13,253 bases of DNA from JBFHRB01 sp041591915 (GTDB lineage Bacteria > Actinomycetota > Nitriliruptoria > Nitriliruptorales > Nitriliruptoraceae): assembly GCA_041591915.1 (NCBI GenBank), contig JBFHRB010000075.1, positions 1 to 13,253 of the forward strand, written 5' to 3'. Shown piece by piece: positions 1-7,178 of this stretch. The notes under the pieces were generated by a model that was given only the letters and a program-made list of their open reading frames with translations, did no database searches and was not told the DNA's origin. The translations under genes were made by a program, and so were the position numbers. The first letter of the stretch is position 1. The number at the start of each line of letters is the position of its first letter.

Positions 1-146
1 CCCTGGCCCTGCCCCTGACCCTGGCCCTGGCCCTGGCCCTGCCCCTGCCCCTGGCCCTGACCCTGACCCTGGCCCTGCCCCTGACCTTGGCCCTGACCTT
101 GGCCCTGGCCCTGACCTTGGCCCTGGCCCTGGCCCTGGCCCTGACC
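1..146 (-). repeat. Hexanucleotide tandem repeat coding for (Gly-Gln)n
   Basis: The plus strand reads as 24 full copies of a CTGNCC-type hexamer plus two bases, all in frame on the minus strand as GG(C/T/G)-CA(G/A). The Gly third base varies among C, T and G, and three Gln codons are CAA, yet no unit departs from Gly-Gln. The tract reaches the left edge, so its true length is unknown. Such low-complexity repeats are prone to slippage and to assembly collapse. Confidence 0.95.
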
Positions 147-1316
147 CTGCGCCTGGGCATCCAGGTTCTGCTGGCCCTGGCGCAGCCGCTGCTGGGCATC
201 GGCGGTGGCACCCTCGGCCGCCGCGGTCGCTCCCTGCGCGTCGAGGTGCTGCAGCGCCTCGCCGACCGAGCCCGAGGCCGCGCCGAGCGCTGCGGCGGCA
301 CCGGCGTTGTCGCCGCTGCTCAGGCTCTCCGCAGCCTCTCGGAGGTCGTCGGCGAGGTCGGGCTGGCCGGCCTGCAGCGCTTCGGCGAGCTCCTGCAGCC
401 GCTGGGCGAGCGCCTCGGCGTCCTCGGCCGAGAGCTGGCCCGAGCCGGCCTCGGCGGCCAGGTTCTCGAGCTGGGACCGCACGGTGTCGCCGGACGAGAG
501 TGGCTGGCGAGCGAGCTCGCGGGCCAGGCCGTTGAGCGCCGTCCGTTGCGAGGCGAGGTCGTCCTCGAGCTGCTGCTGCAGCTCGGCACGTTCGGCGGCG
601 AGCGCGTCGAGTGCCGCCTCGATGTCGGCGCCGTCGAGCTCCTCGGCGAGTGCCTCGAGCTGCTGCGCCAGCTCCTCACGGTGGGGGTCGCCCGGCTCGC
701 GCAGCTCCTCGGCCGTCTCGCGGAGACGCTCGGCCTCCTCGGCGACGAGTGCCTCCTCCGCCGCGCGGCGGGCCCGGACGTCGTCCTGGGGGTTGGGGAG
801 CACGCCGAGGGCGGCGGCGACGAGCAGCAGGGCCGCACCGGTCGCGTAGCGACGGCTCGGCACCATCGGGCGATCCGGCAGGTCCTTGACACCGCGAGCC
901 GCGTCCTCGGCGTCGACGACCTGCGCGACCGCGACCGGGCCGAGGACCACCTCGGCGGTCCGTGACTGCTCGAGAAGCTCCACAGCGGTGGCGTAGCGAT
1001 CGCGGCTGCTCAGCCAGCGGTCAGCAGCCCACGCGGCCCAGCGTGCCGGGATGCGGGTGAGCATCCCGACGCCGAGCGCGGCGACCACGGCGACGCCAGC
1101 GGCGACCCAGATGGCCAGCTCGGCATCGGGCAGGAGGACGAGGCGGCCGAGCACCATCCAGACGATCAGCCCGATGCCGGCACCGATGAGCGTCGGCGCG
1201 CCAAGCGCGAGCGCGCGGTTGAGGCGCATCCGGCGGCGAGCGATCGCGACGACGCGATCCAGGTGCGGCGTCGTCTCCGGCAGAGCTGGCCGGTCGAGCA
1301 CCTGTGGCTCAGGCAT
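1..1316 (-). CDS. Membrane-anchored coiled-coil protein with long Gly-Gln repeat (DUF4175-like), partial
   Basis: Partial gene: the reading frame is open from an ATG at 1316 to the left edge, giving 438 residues with no stop. The start has a strong ribosome site (GGAGGGAG, seven bases upstream). Predicted membrane helices lie at about residues 39-58, 66-86 and 157-173. Residues 180-390 are Glu/Ala/Leu/Gln-rich and predicted coiled coil (runs such as EEALVAEEAERLRETAEELRE). From residue 391 the protein is pure Gly-Gln, 24 dipeptides up to the edge. Two N-terminal helices, a short domain, a third helix, a coiled coil and GQ repeats match the architecture of DUF4175/TIGR02302 proteins, whose function is unknown. 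It is the fourth gene of the operon, 41 bases after the permease. A scaffold or envelope role is inferred. The family assignment rests on architecture and remembered family features, not on a search. Confidence 0.8.
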   Translation of the reverse strand, partial: MPEPQVLDRPALPETTPHLDRVVAIARRRMRLNRALALGAPTLIGAGIGLIVWMVLGRLVLLPDAELAIWVAAGVAVVAALGVGMLTRIPARWAAWAADRWLSSRDRYATAVELLEQSRTAEVVLGPVAVAQVVDAEDAARGVKDLPDRPMVPSRRYATGAALLLVAAALGVLPNPQDDVRARRAAEEALVAEEAERLRETAEELREPGDPHREELAQQLEALAEELDGADIEAALDALAAERAELQQQLEDDLASQRTALNGLARELARQPLSSGDTVRSQLENLAAEAGSGQLSAEDAEALAQRLQELAEALQAGQPDLADDLREAAESLSSGDNAGAAAALGAASGSVGEALQHLDAQGATAAAEGATADAQQRLRQGQQNLDAQAQGQGQGQGQGQGQGQGQGQGQGQGQGQGQGQGQGQGQGQGQGQGQGQGQ

Positions 1317-1323
1317 CGGCGTT

Positions 1324-1331
1324 CTCCCTCC
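1324..1331 (-). promoter_or_regulatory. Strong ribosome binding site for the GQ-repeat gene
   Basis: On the minus strand this reads GGAGGGAG, seven bases before the ATG at 1316. It lies in the 41-base gap after the permease stop (1358), and it fixes the start of the GQ-repeat gene. That frame is easy to miss because it has no stop inside the window. Confidence 0.7.
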
Positions 1332-1357
1332 GAGGAGTCAGACGGATGGGGCGCATG

Positions 1358-2512
1358 TCAGGTTCCGTCCGGTCCGGACGGAGGGGGCGGAGGCGGCGGC
1401 AGGTCCTCCGGCAGGGGCGCGATCATCACCCCGCCCGGAGGGGGCGCCCCGACCGGGGGCACACCCGCGGCCACCCGGCGGGCCTCGCGCTCACGCGCCG
1501 CCTTGCGGCGCCCGATCAGGGGCTGCACCTCGGGCTTGACGCGCTGCGTGGCGATCACGAAGCCACCGACACCGAACAGCGTGTAGAGGCTGAGCGTGAT
1601 CAGCCACACGGGCTGGCGGCGACGACGGTCCTCGAAGGGGTCCACCTCGAAGAAGTCGTCGACGACGGCCCCGTCCGGGCCGAACGCCGGCTCGATGGCC
1701 GGGCGGGCGATCGCGACGTCGTTCCCGAAGAAGTCGGGATCCGGCAGGATCGCGCCGAAGGGCGTCAGCACGCTCGGTAGCTCGAAGCCCGAGAACCGGA
1801 ACGAGTCGGCACGCGCCGCGTCGGCGAGCCCGTAGAACGGGTTGAGGTACAGCGCGATCGGGCGGGTGTCCCGATCGAAGTCGAACCGGCGCATCGCGGC
1901 CTCGACACCCGCGGCGAAGAGCGTGCCGAGGGTCAGGAGCATCACCAGCCCGTAGGTCACGACGATCGATGCGGTCGTCTTGCGGGTGATGGACGACACG
2001 CCGAGCGACATCGCGGCCACGGCAACCGCGAGGGCCACGATCACGAACGTCGACCGCAGCAGGTCACCGACGGTCACCCCGCCGAGGAAGAACGCCGCCG
2101 CACCGAAGGGCAGGGCCGCGATCACCAGCAGCAGCAGCCAGGCCGTCGAGGCGCCGAGCTTGCCGACCACGATCTCCCACGGGCGGACGAGGGTCACCTG
2201 CAGCAGCGACAGCGTCTTGCGCTCTCGCTCGCCGGCGATCTGGGCGGCCGCGTAGCCGGGCGCGATGAACAGCACGAGGAGCAGCACGAACCCGAGGAGG
2301 TTCTCGAACAGGTAGCGACCCATCGCGGGGCCGGTCGCGGCGTCGACGAACCCGAAGCGGACCTGCTCGCGCAGGAACGCACGGCCCACGAGCCACAGGA
2401 GCTGGACGATGCCGGCGAGGACGGCCGTGTAGATCGTGATGACGAGGAAGGCCCGACGGCCGCGCCACCGTTCGAGCAGCTCGCGCCGGAGTACGGGGTT
2501 CATGGCGGTCAT
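1358..2512 (-). CDS. ABC-2 type transporter permease
   Basis: 384-residue integral membrane subunit of an ABC-2 transporter. Six helices are predicted at about residues 21-44, 68-90, 122-145, 153-173, 181-201 and 301-322. The segment ERERKTLSLLQVTLVRPWEI (95-114), between helices 2 and 3, matches the conserved cytoplasmic coupling region of ABC-2 permeases. Between helices 5 and 6 lies a long, acidic, probably extracytoplasmic loop (about 203-295). The C-terminus is a basic, then strongly proline-rich tail (about 332-384) with no obvious domain. The ATG overlaps the ATPase stop by four bases (ATGA at 2509-2512), so translation is probably coupled; a second in-frame ATG lies three codons in. 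Direction and substrate cannot be read from the sequence; ABC-2 permeases are usually exporters. Confidence 0.9.
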   Translation of the reverse strand: MTAMNPVLRRELLERWRGRRAFLVITIYTAVLAGIVQLLWLVGRAFLREQVRFGFVDAATGPAMGRYLFENLLGFVLLLVLFIAPGYAAAQIAGERERKTLSLLQVTLVRPWEIVVGKLGASTAWLLLLVIAALPFGAAAFFLGGVTVGDLLRSTFVIVALAVAVAAMSLGVSSITRKTTASIVVTYGLVMLLTLGTLFAAGVEAAMRRFDFDRDTRPIALYLNPFYGLADAARADSFRFSGFELPSVLTPFGAILPDPDFFGNDVAIARPAIEPAFGPDGAVVDDFFEVDPFEDRRRRQPVWLITLSLYTLFGVGGFVIATQRVKPEVQPLIGRRKAAREREARRVAAGVPPVGAPPPGGVMIAPLPEDLPPPPPPPSGPDGT

Positions 2513-3591
2513 CGCACGATCCCTTCGGTGACGCTGAGGAAGAGGCGCTCGAGGCCCCCGCGATCCTCGCGGAAGTCCACGACCCGGACCTCGGCGGCGA
2601 CCATCGCGGCCAGGAGGTCGGCGACCGCCTCCTCACCGCCCGCGAGCTCACCCCGCAGGGTGTCGCCGCGCACGGTGACGATGTTGGTGACGCCACGCTG
2701 CGACATGACCACGTGCGCCTGCTCCATGCCCGCCCGGCCCCCGAGCACCCGCACCGAGACGATCATCGACGTCCGCATCTGCGTACGGATCTGGTCCGGC
2801 GTGCCCTGGGCGAGCATCTTCCCGGCCTCGATGATGCCGACGCGGTCACACATCTCCTCGAGCTCGGCGAGGATGTGGGAACTGACGAGGATGGTGCGCT
2901 CCTGGCGGCCGAGCTCGAGCAGGATCTCACGCAGGTCGATGCGGGCGCGCGGGTCGAGGCCGGACGCTGGCTCGTCGAGGACGAGCAGTTGGGGGTCGTG
3001 GACCAGGGCGCGGGCGAGCGAGAGGCGCTGCTGCATGCCGCGCGACAGCCCGCTGACGTCGGTGTCGCGCTTGTGGCTGAGCTCGACCAGCTCCAGCAGG
3101 TCATCGACCTGCCGGCGTCGCGTGGCCGCGTCGAGCCCGTACGCCGAGGCGAAGAAGTCGAGGTACTCCGCGCACGTGAGGCCGTCGTAGAGGCCGAAGA
3201 AGTCCGGCATGTACCCGACCCGCTTGCGCACCTCCTGCTCGTCCGACTGCGGGTCGAACCCGAACACGTCGATCGATCCCTGGTTCGGCGTCAGCAGCGT
3301 GCAGACCGCGAGCATGGTCGTTGTCTTGCCGGCGCCGTTGGGCCCGATCAGCCCGAACACGCCGCCCTTCGGGACGTCCATGTCGAGGTTGTCGACAGCG
3401 TTGAGCGTGCCGTAGCGCTTCACCAGTCCGCGGACGCGGACCGCCAGGCTCGCACCGTCGCTGCCCGCCGCCGGAGTGGTGCCCGGCGGAGGCATCGTCG
3501 GGTCAGGAGGGGCCGTGGGCATCGCCACGGTCTCCGCGGGCGGCGTCGGCTCGGCGCTGCGGGGCGGCGTGGTGGGGAGGTCGTCGCTCAT
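2509..3591 (-). CDS. ABC transporter ATP-binding protein, ABC-2/NatA type
   Basis: 360-residue cytoplasmic ATPase that should power the permease encoded just downstream. Visible motifs: Walker A GPNGAGKTT (83-91), signature LSRGMQQR (182-189), Walker B LLVLDEP (202-208), D-loop SGLD (210-213) and H-loop His239. The Q-loop position reads GYMPDFFGLYDG (126-137), with Asp130 where Gln or Glu is more usual. Residues 1-48 are a Pro/Thr-rich low-complexity extension before the fold, absent from typical family members of about 300 residues. Residues 275-360 form the small C-terminal domain seen in NatA-like ATPases. The ATG lies two bases after the stop of the upstream secreted-protein gene, with GGAAGG seven bases before it inside that gene's end. 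Substrate unknown. Confidence 0.95.
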   Translation of the reverse strand: MSDDLPTTPPRSAEPTPPAETVAMPTAPPDPTMPPPGTTPAAGSDGASLAVRVRGLVKRYGTLNAVDNLDMDVPKGGVFGLIGPNGAGKTTTMLAVCTLLTPNQGSIDVFGFDPQSDEQEVRKRVGYMPDFFGLYDGLTCAEYLDFFASAYGLDAATRRRQVDDLLELVELSHKRDTDVSGLSRGMQQRLSLARALVHDPQLLVLDEPASGLDPRARIDLREILLELGRQERTILVSSHILAELEEMCDRVGIIEAGKMLAQGTPDQIRTQMRTSMIVSVRVLGGRAGMEQAHVVMSQRGVTNIVTVRGDTLRGELAGGEEAVADLLAAMVAAEVRVVDFREDRGGLERLFLSVTEGIVR

Positions 3592-3593
3592 CG

Positions 3594-6107
3594 TCAGGCC
3601 TTCCGTGCGCCGACACCGCGGCCGGAGTAGTCGAACGGGAAGAACTCGCCCCGGCTGCGCGCGTACACGTCACCGAGCGGTCCGACGAAGCGGTCCGCGT
3701 CCACCTCACCGGAGGGTGCGATCCACTGGCGCTGCGTGAAGTCGTACAGCTCGAACCCCCGCGCACCGCCGAACGGGTTGCCGGGCGGCTCCACGATGAT
3801 GTTCGGGCCGTCGGCGACGCCCACCTCACACGTGCCGTCGGCGAAGCAGAACTCCCACTGGTTGCCGTCGAACGAACAGCTGATCGCCTCCGGCGGGCAG
3901 GGAGGCAGCTCGACCGCGCCACCGAAGCCGCCTCCGCCGAACTCCCGGCACTCGACCTGCGAGCCGACGATGTTGCCCTGCTCGTCGAAGATCGGGCTCT
4001 CGAAGCACTCCTGCTCCGGCACCTCGGGGAAGAACTCCCCCTCGCCGCGACCGCGGTCGAGCGTGAGCACGAGGCTGTCGAGCTCACCCACGTGCGGGAG
4101 TCGGAAGCGCAGCAGGAACTCGCCCTGCCCCTCCATCGCGAGTGGTCCGGCCCGGAAGCCGCCCTGGCCGGACGGCAGCAGCGAGCGGCTGACGGCGAAC
4201 GGCGAGACCTCGGTCGCGTCGGCCGGGACCGTGGGGGTCACACCGACGGCGATGTAGGCGCCCTGGTCCTCCGCGATCCGTCCGTCCGCTTCCGGGACGA
4301 CGCCGGAGGTCGCCTGGGTACCGGTGACCCACACGATGCCCGGGTTGCCGTCGAGGATCCCCCAGCGCAGCAGGGCGCCGAGCGAGCGGGGCGTGTCGAC
4401 CTCACCGTCGAAGCCACGCATCTCGCTCCACTCGTCGAACCACGGCTGCACGGTCGGCAGGACGCCCGTGTGGCGGAGGGTGTGGGTCTGGGTCTCGCCG
4501 GGGCCGATCACGCCCAGGCGCTGGGTCGCGGTCCCGGCGCGGAGCGCGAGGTCCTCGATGGGCTGTCCGGAGGTGTTGGTGATCGTCACCTCGACCGCGT
4601 CGGAGAGGACGTCCGCCTCCACGGCCAGGGGCGGGGCGTCAGGCGTCCGCCGCCAACCGACGGCCCGGCCGACCTGCAGCGCCTCGAGGCCGAGGTTCGC
4701 CACCGTGTCCCCCGTCCGGCGGTCGATGGCGACCGGGTCGCTGAAGCTCGCCGCGAGCACGTCCCAGTCGGTGCCCGGGAACTCGATCGTGTGCTCGCCT
4801 GCCGTGGGTGAACGCAGCGCGGTGATGGCCATCTCGCTCCCCGCCCCGTCGATCCACCAACGGGCCTCGGCGGCGAGGCCGACCGACGGCTGCGAGCCGG
4901 CGGACGCCACGAAGGCGCCACCGGCGAACAGGATCGTGATGGCCGGGATCGTGCCCCAGGCCAGCTCGCGGCGACCGACCCGGGAGAGCACGAAGCCGTT
5001 GACCGGGCCGACGATGAGGACGTAGGCGACGAGGAAGGCGGTGAGCCACGGCAGCGACGGCACGCCGAGCCGGTCGCTGCGGAGCGCCTCCGAGGCCATC
5101 CGGAAGATGCGCGCCTGCTCGGACTCCCCCTCGAAGGCGCCCTGGGCGCGTGCGCCGGGCTGTGCGAGCGTGCCCCAGTAGGCGCCGTCCGCGCCGAGCA
5201 CGCCCTCACCGAGCGCCACGCCGGACACCGTCACCCGGCCCAGTCCGTGGCCGATCGTGGCCGCGACGACCGTGTCGCCGTCCTTCGCGGCCGCGAGGTC
5301 CGGGGTCATCGCCCAGGCATCGGACGCCGGGGCCAGCCCGAGCACGGGGATGGTCGTGGCAGCCGCCGTGACCGGGTCGACCACCTCGGCTGTCGTGGCC
5401 GTGGCGCTGACGGCCGGCGCGGCGGGCAGGCCGAGCGCCCCGAGACCCAGCTCGCCCGGGCGATCGGCGACGACGACGAGCTCGATCCCCTCGGACACCG
5501 CCGCGACCAGGTTCGCGATGCCGTCCTCGGACAGGTTGCGGAGGTCCGAGAGGTCCGCGATGACCGCGCCGAGGCCGGACAACGACCGTGACGACCGGTC
5601 GAGCCATGCCGGGTCGACGGCGACGAGCTCACCCCGTTCTCCGCTCGCGACCGCCGACAGCGTCGGGGCCTGGCGCGGGAGGTCGCCGAGCACACCGACG
5701 AGGTAGCCGCTCTCGAGGCGCCGGATGGGCGCGGCCACGGCCAGCGGCTCGCGTCCCTCCTCTCGGAACTGGACCTGGATGCCGTCGGGCGCGGGCACGA
5801 GGAACCTGTAGACCTTGTTGCTGCCGGCCGGGACCTCGACCTCGCGTGTCTCGGACTGGCGACCGGGCGCCCCCTGCGTCGCGACGGTGATCGTCCCGGC
5901 GAACAGGCGTGTGGGTTCGAGCGAGACCTCGATCGGCGTCCACGACGAGGAGATGACCCGGCCGCTGCCGAAGCCGACGGCGATGTCGAGCCCGAGCTCG
6001 CGGGCGGTCAGCGCCGAGTCCTGCGCGCGCGCGACGCCCCCGAGGCTGCTCGTGAGCATGAGCGACGCCAGCAGTGCCAGCAACCAGCTCCGGTTCCCCC
6101 TCGACAC
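3594..6107 (-). CDS. Large secreted/membrane protein with two central helices, partner of the ABC transporter
   Basis: I chose the GTG at 6107 (837 residues): it has GAGGTG five bases upstream and puts a signal peptide at the N-terminus (basic SRGNRS, hydrophobic core, ARA before Gln29). The frame stays open to an ATG at 6173, which would add 22 implausible residues before the signal. Residues 30-120 look like a beta-rich domain. About 133-218 resembles a GATase-like alpha/beta fold (inferred from the hydrophobic pattern only). Two helices (about 354-373 and 384-402) flank a short basic loop VGRRELAW, so both large halves should face outside. The C-terminal half is beta-rich with a six-cysteine insertion at 701-760. 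First gene of the ABC operon; probably an extracytoplasmic part of that system. Function not known. Confidence 0.85.
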   Translation of the reverse strand: MSRGNRSWLLALLASLMLTSSLGGVARAQDSALTARELGLDIAVGFGSGRVISSSWTPIEVSLEPTRLFAGTITVATQGAPGRQSETREVEVPAGSNKVYRFLVPAPDGIQVQFREEGREPLAVAAPIRRLESGYLVGVLGDLPRQAPTLSAVASGERGELVAVDPAWLDRSSRSLSGLGAVIADLSDLRNLSEDGIANLVAAVSEGIELVVVADRPGELGLGALGLPAAPAVSATATTAEVVDPVTAAATTIPVLGLAPASDAWAMTPDLAAAKDGDTVVAATIGHGLGRVTVSGVALGEGVLGADGAYWGTLAQPGARAQGAFEGESEQARIFRMASEALRSDRLGVPSLPWLTAFLVAYVLIVGPVNGFVLSRVGRRELAWGTIPAITILFAGGAFVASAGSQPSVGLAAEARWWIDGAGSEMAITALRSPTAGEHTIEFPGTDWDVLAASFSDPVAIDRRTGDTVANLGLEALQVGRAVGWRRTPDAPPLAVEADVLSDAVEVTITNTSGQPIEDLALRAGTATQRLGVIGPGETQTHTLRHTGVLPTVQPWFDEWSEMRGFDGEVDTPRSLGALLRWGILDGNPGIVWVTGTQATSGVVPEADGRIAEDQGAYIAVGVTPTVPADATEVSPFAVSRSLLPSGQGGFRAGPLAMEGQGEFLLRFRLPHVGELDSLVLTLDRGRGEGEFFPEVPEQECFESPIFDEQGNIVGSQVECREFGGGGFGGAVELPPCPPEAISCSFDGNQWEFCFADGTCEVGVADGPNIIVEPPGNPFGGARGFELYDFTQRQWIAPSGEVDADRFVGPLGDVYARSRGEFFPFDYSGRGVGARKA
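3828..4007 (-). other. Six-cysteine insertion in the extracytoplasmic domain
   Basis: This stretch encodes residues 701-760 of the 837-residue protein and contains its six cysteines (701, 720, 737, 744, 754, 760); the chosen start excludes the only other Cys codon. A glycine run (GGGGFGG) sits in the middle. The cysteines lie on the outer side by the positive-inside rule, so disulfides are plausible. It reads as an insertion in an otherwise beta-sandwich-like C-terminal domain. Confidence 0.6.
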
Positions 6108-6112
6108 CCGTT

Positions 6113-6118
6113 CACCTC
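6113..6118 (-). promoter_or_regulatory. Ribosome binding site that sets the GTG start at 6107
   Basis: On the minus strand this reads GAGGTG, five bases before the GTG at 6107. It supports that start over the upstream in-frame ATG at 6173, which has no comparable site and lies within the palindrome and promoter region. Confidence 0.6.
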
Positions 6119-6136
6119 GTGTTGTCGTCGGTTGTG

Positions 6137-6155
6137 GCGTACCCGCACGGTACGC
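6137..6155. promoter_or_regulatory. Palindrome GCGTACC-N5-GGTACGC, operator candidate
   Basis: A perfect 7-base inverted repeat with a 5-base spacer, 30 bases upstream of the GTG of the secreted-protein gene. The possible minus-strand -10 (TACCGT, 6147-6152) lies inside it. The size and position suit a dimeric repressor site. No regulator is encoded next to it, so the partner is unknown. Confidence 0.45.
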
Positions 6156-6174
6156 GCAGGGTGACGATGTCACG
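6147..6174 (-). promoter_or_regulatory. Possible promoter of the ABC/GQ operon
   Basis: On the minus strand, TACCGT (6147-6152) fits the TAnnnT -10 pattern, with CGTGAC (6169-6174) or GTGACA (6168-6173) as a -35-like element 15-16 bases away. Transcription would start near 6140, giving a leader of about 33 bases. Spacing is slightly short, so this is tentative. Confidence 0.35.
6161..6173. promoter_or_regulatory. Palindrome GTGAC-N3-GTCAC
   Basis: A perfect 5-3-5 inverted repeat overlapping the -35-like element of the minus-strand promoter and five bases from the 19-base palindrome at 6137-6155. It may be a second operator. At 13 bases it is short enough to be chance in this composition. Confidence 0.3.
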
Positions 6175-6192
6175 TCCGTCGGTGCGGCGACA

Positions 6193-6208
6193 TAGGGGGC
6201 GACCCCTA
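6193..6208. repeat. Short inverted repeat TAGGGG-GCGA-CCCCTA
   Basis: A perfect 6-base stem around a 4-base GCGA loop in the divergent intergenic region. It could be a small hairpin or a protein site. Nothing else ties it to a function. Confidence 0.25.
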
Positions 6209-6297
6209 GGAGCCCCGGACCGGCACCCGAGCCGACCCTGAGTTCGACCCTGCAACAGGTCGGACGTCACGGGGGGCGCGCGGGTTGCATCGCCTCG

Positions 6298-6303
6298 TAG
6301 CAT
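6298..6303 (+). promoter_or_regulatory. Possible -10 element of the Nudix gene
   Basis: TAGCAT in the context TCGTAGCAT fits TAnnnT and resembles TCGTAGCCT in front of the helicase gene (9236-9244). No convincing -35 is visible. A start near 6310 would leave a leader of about 40 bases, containing GGAG at 6333-6336. Confidence 0.3.
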
Positions 6304-6348
6304 CCGACGCACGGACCCCCGTTCACGTTGCACGGAGTGCTCACCGAG

Positions 6349-7173
6349 ATGGCTGACCTCGACCCCCGTGGCGAGAGCCGCCCCGCCGTGGATGCGGCGA
6401 CCATCCTGCTCCTGCGTGACGGGAGCGACGGCGTCGAGGTCTTCATGCAGCAGCGGCATCTCGACTCCGACTTCGTGGGTGGCGCCTACGTCTTCCCGGG
6501 GGGCAAGGTCGACCCGACGGATCGCGCCCTCGCGGGGCACCTCTGGGACGGCCTGCCGCGCGATGCCCACGAACTCGTGGGGGGTGCGACGGACGCCGAC
6601 GCGCTCGGGTTGTTCGCCGCCGCGGTGCGCGAGACATTCGAGGAGGGCGGGGTCCTGCTGGCGCGCCGAGACGGCGAGGTCCCGGATGCGGCGACGCTGG
6701 CCGAGCGTTCCTTCGTCGACGCGCGCGAGCGCCTCGCCGCACGCGGGGAGCCGTACGACTGGTCGGGGTGGCTGCAGGAGCAGGGCCTCGTCCTCGATCT
6801 CGGAGCACTCCGCTTCTGGAGCTGGTGGGTGACCCCGGACGGACCGCACAAGCGCTACGACACGCGGTTCTTCGCCGCGGCCGTCCCCGAGGGCCAGGCC
6901 GGTGCGCTCGGGCACGATGACGTCGAGATGACGGACTCGCTGTGGGTCACCGCGACGCGCGCGCTCCACGAGGCCGCCGAAGGACGTGTGCGCATCGTCT
7001 ACCCCACGCGCAAGAACCTCGAGGCGCTGGCGCGCTTCGACACGGTCGAAGACGTGCTGCGCGCCTGCGAGCTGGGCCACGTCGACCAGCGGCGGATCAA
7101 GCCGATCGCGATCCAGCGCGACGGGCAGGTCATGGTGCTCCACCCCGACAGCACGGAGCCGGAGCCGTTCTGA
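6349..7173 (+). CDS. Nudix hydrolase with expanded Nudix box (NUDT7/NUDT19-like)
   Basis: 274-residue Nudix enzyme, which would cleave a nucleoside diphosphate linked to another group. The fold opens with AATILLLRDG (16-25), then VFPGGKVDP (48-56) and RETFEEGGVLL (94-104). The catalytic half (R94, E95, E98, E99, G100) is present, but about 40 residues separate it from the GG (51-52) that should open the box, where the standard spacing is far shorter. Such an expanded box is known in NUDT19/RP2p-type CoA or acyl-CoA diphosphatases, so a CoA-ester substrate is possible but unproven. I chose the ATG at 6349 (GGAG 12 bases upstream); TTG at 6328 and GTG at 6337 are in-frame alternatives. A LACTB2-like gene follows downstream, with a tiny membrane ORF between. 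Confidence 0.88.
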   Translation: MADLDPRGESRPAVDAATILLLRDGSDGVEVFMQQRHLDSDFVGGAYVFPGGKVDPTDRALAGHLWDGLPRDAHELVGGATDADALGLFAAAVRETFEEGGVLLARRDGEVPDAATLAERSFVDARERLAARGEPYDWSGWLQEQGLVLDLGALRFWSWWVTPDGPHKRYDTRFFAAAVPEGQAGALGHDDVEMTDSLWVTATRALHEAAEGRVRIVYPTRKNLEALARFDTVEDVLRACELGHVDQRRIKPIAIQRDGQVMVLHPDSTEPEPF

Positions 7174-7178
7174 TCCTG

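Noticed and set aside
1..146. The tandem repeat as a CRISPR array, satellite or telomere-like array
   Set aside because: Unit length is six bases, there are no spacers, and every unit encodes Gly-Gln in one frame.
87..965. A plus-strand open frame rich in Leu/Ala/Leu-Thr repeats across the hexamer tract
   Set aside because: It is the antisense of the GQ-repeat coiled-coil gene. The minus frame has a strong ribosome site, membrane helices and coiled coil, while the plus product is biased low-complexity sequence.
6108..6173. The ATG at 6173 as start of the large secreted protein
   Set aside because: It would put 22 extra residues before a clear signal peptide, overlap the promoter-like elements, and lacks the good ribosome site seen before the GTG at 6107.
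6112..7143. A 343-codon minus-strand open frame opposite the Nudix gene
   Set aside because: The plus frame carries a recognisable Nudix motif. The minus frame has no recognisable domain and would run through the promoter region and palindromes.
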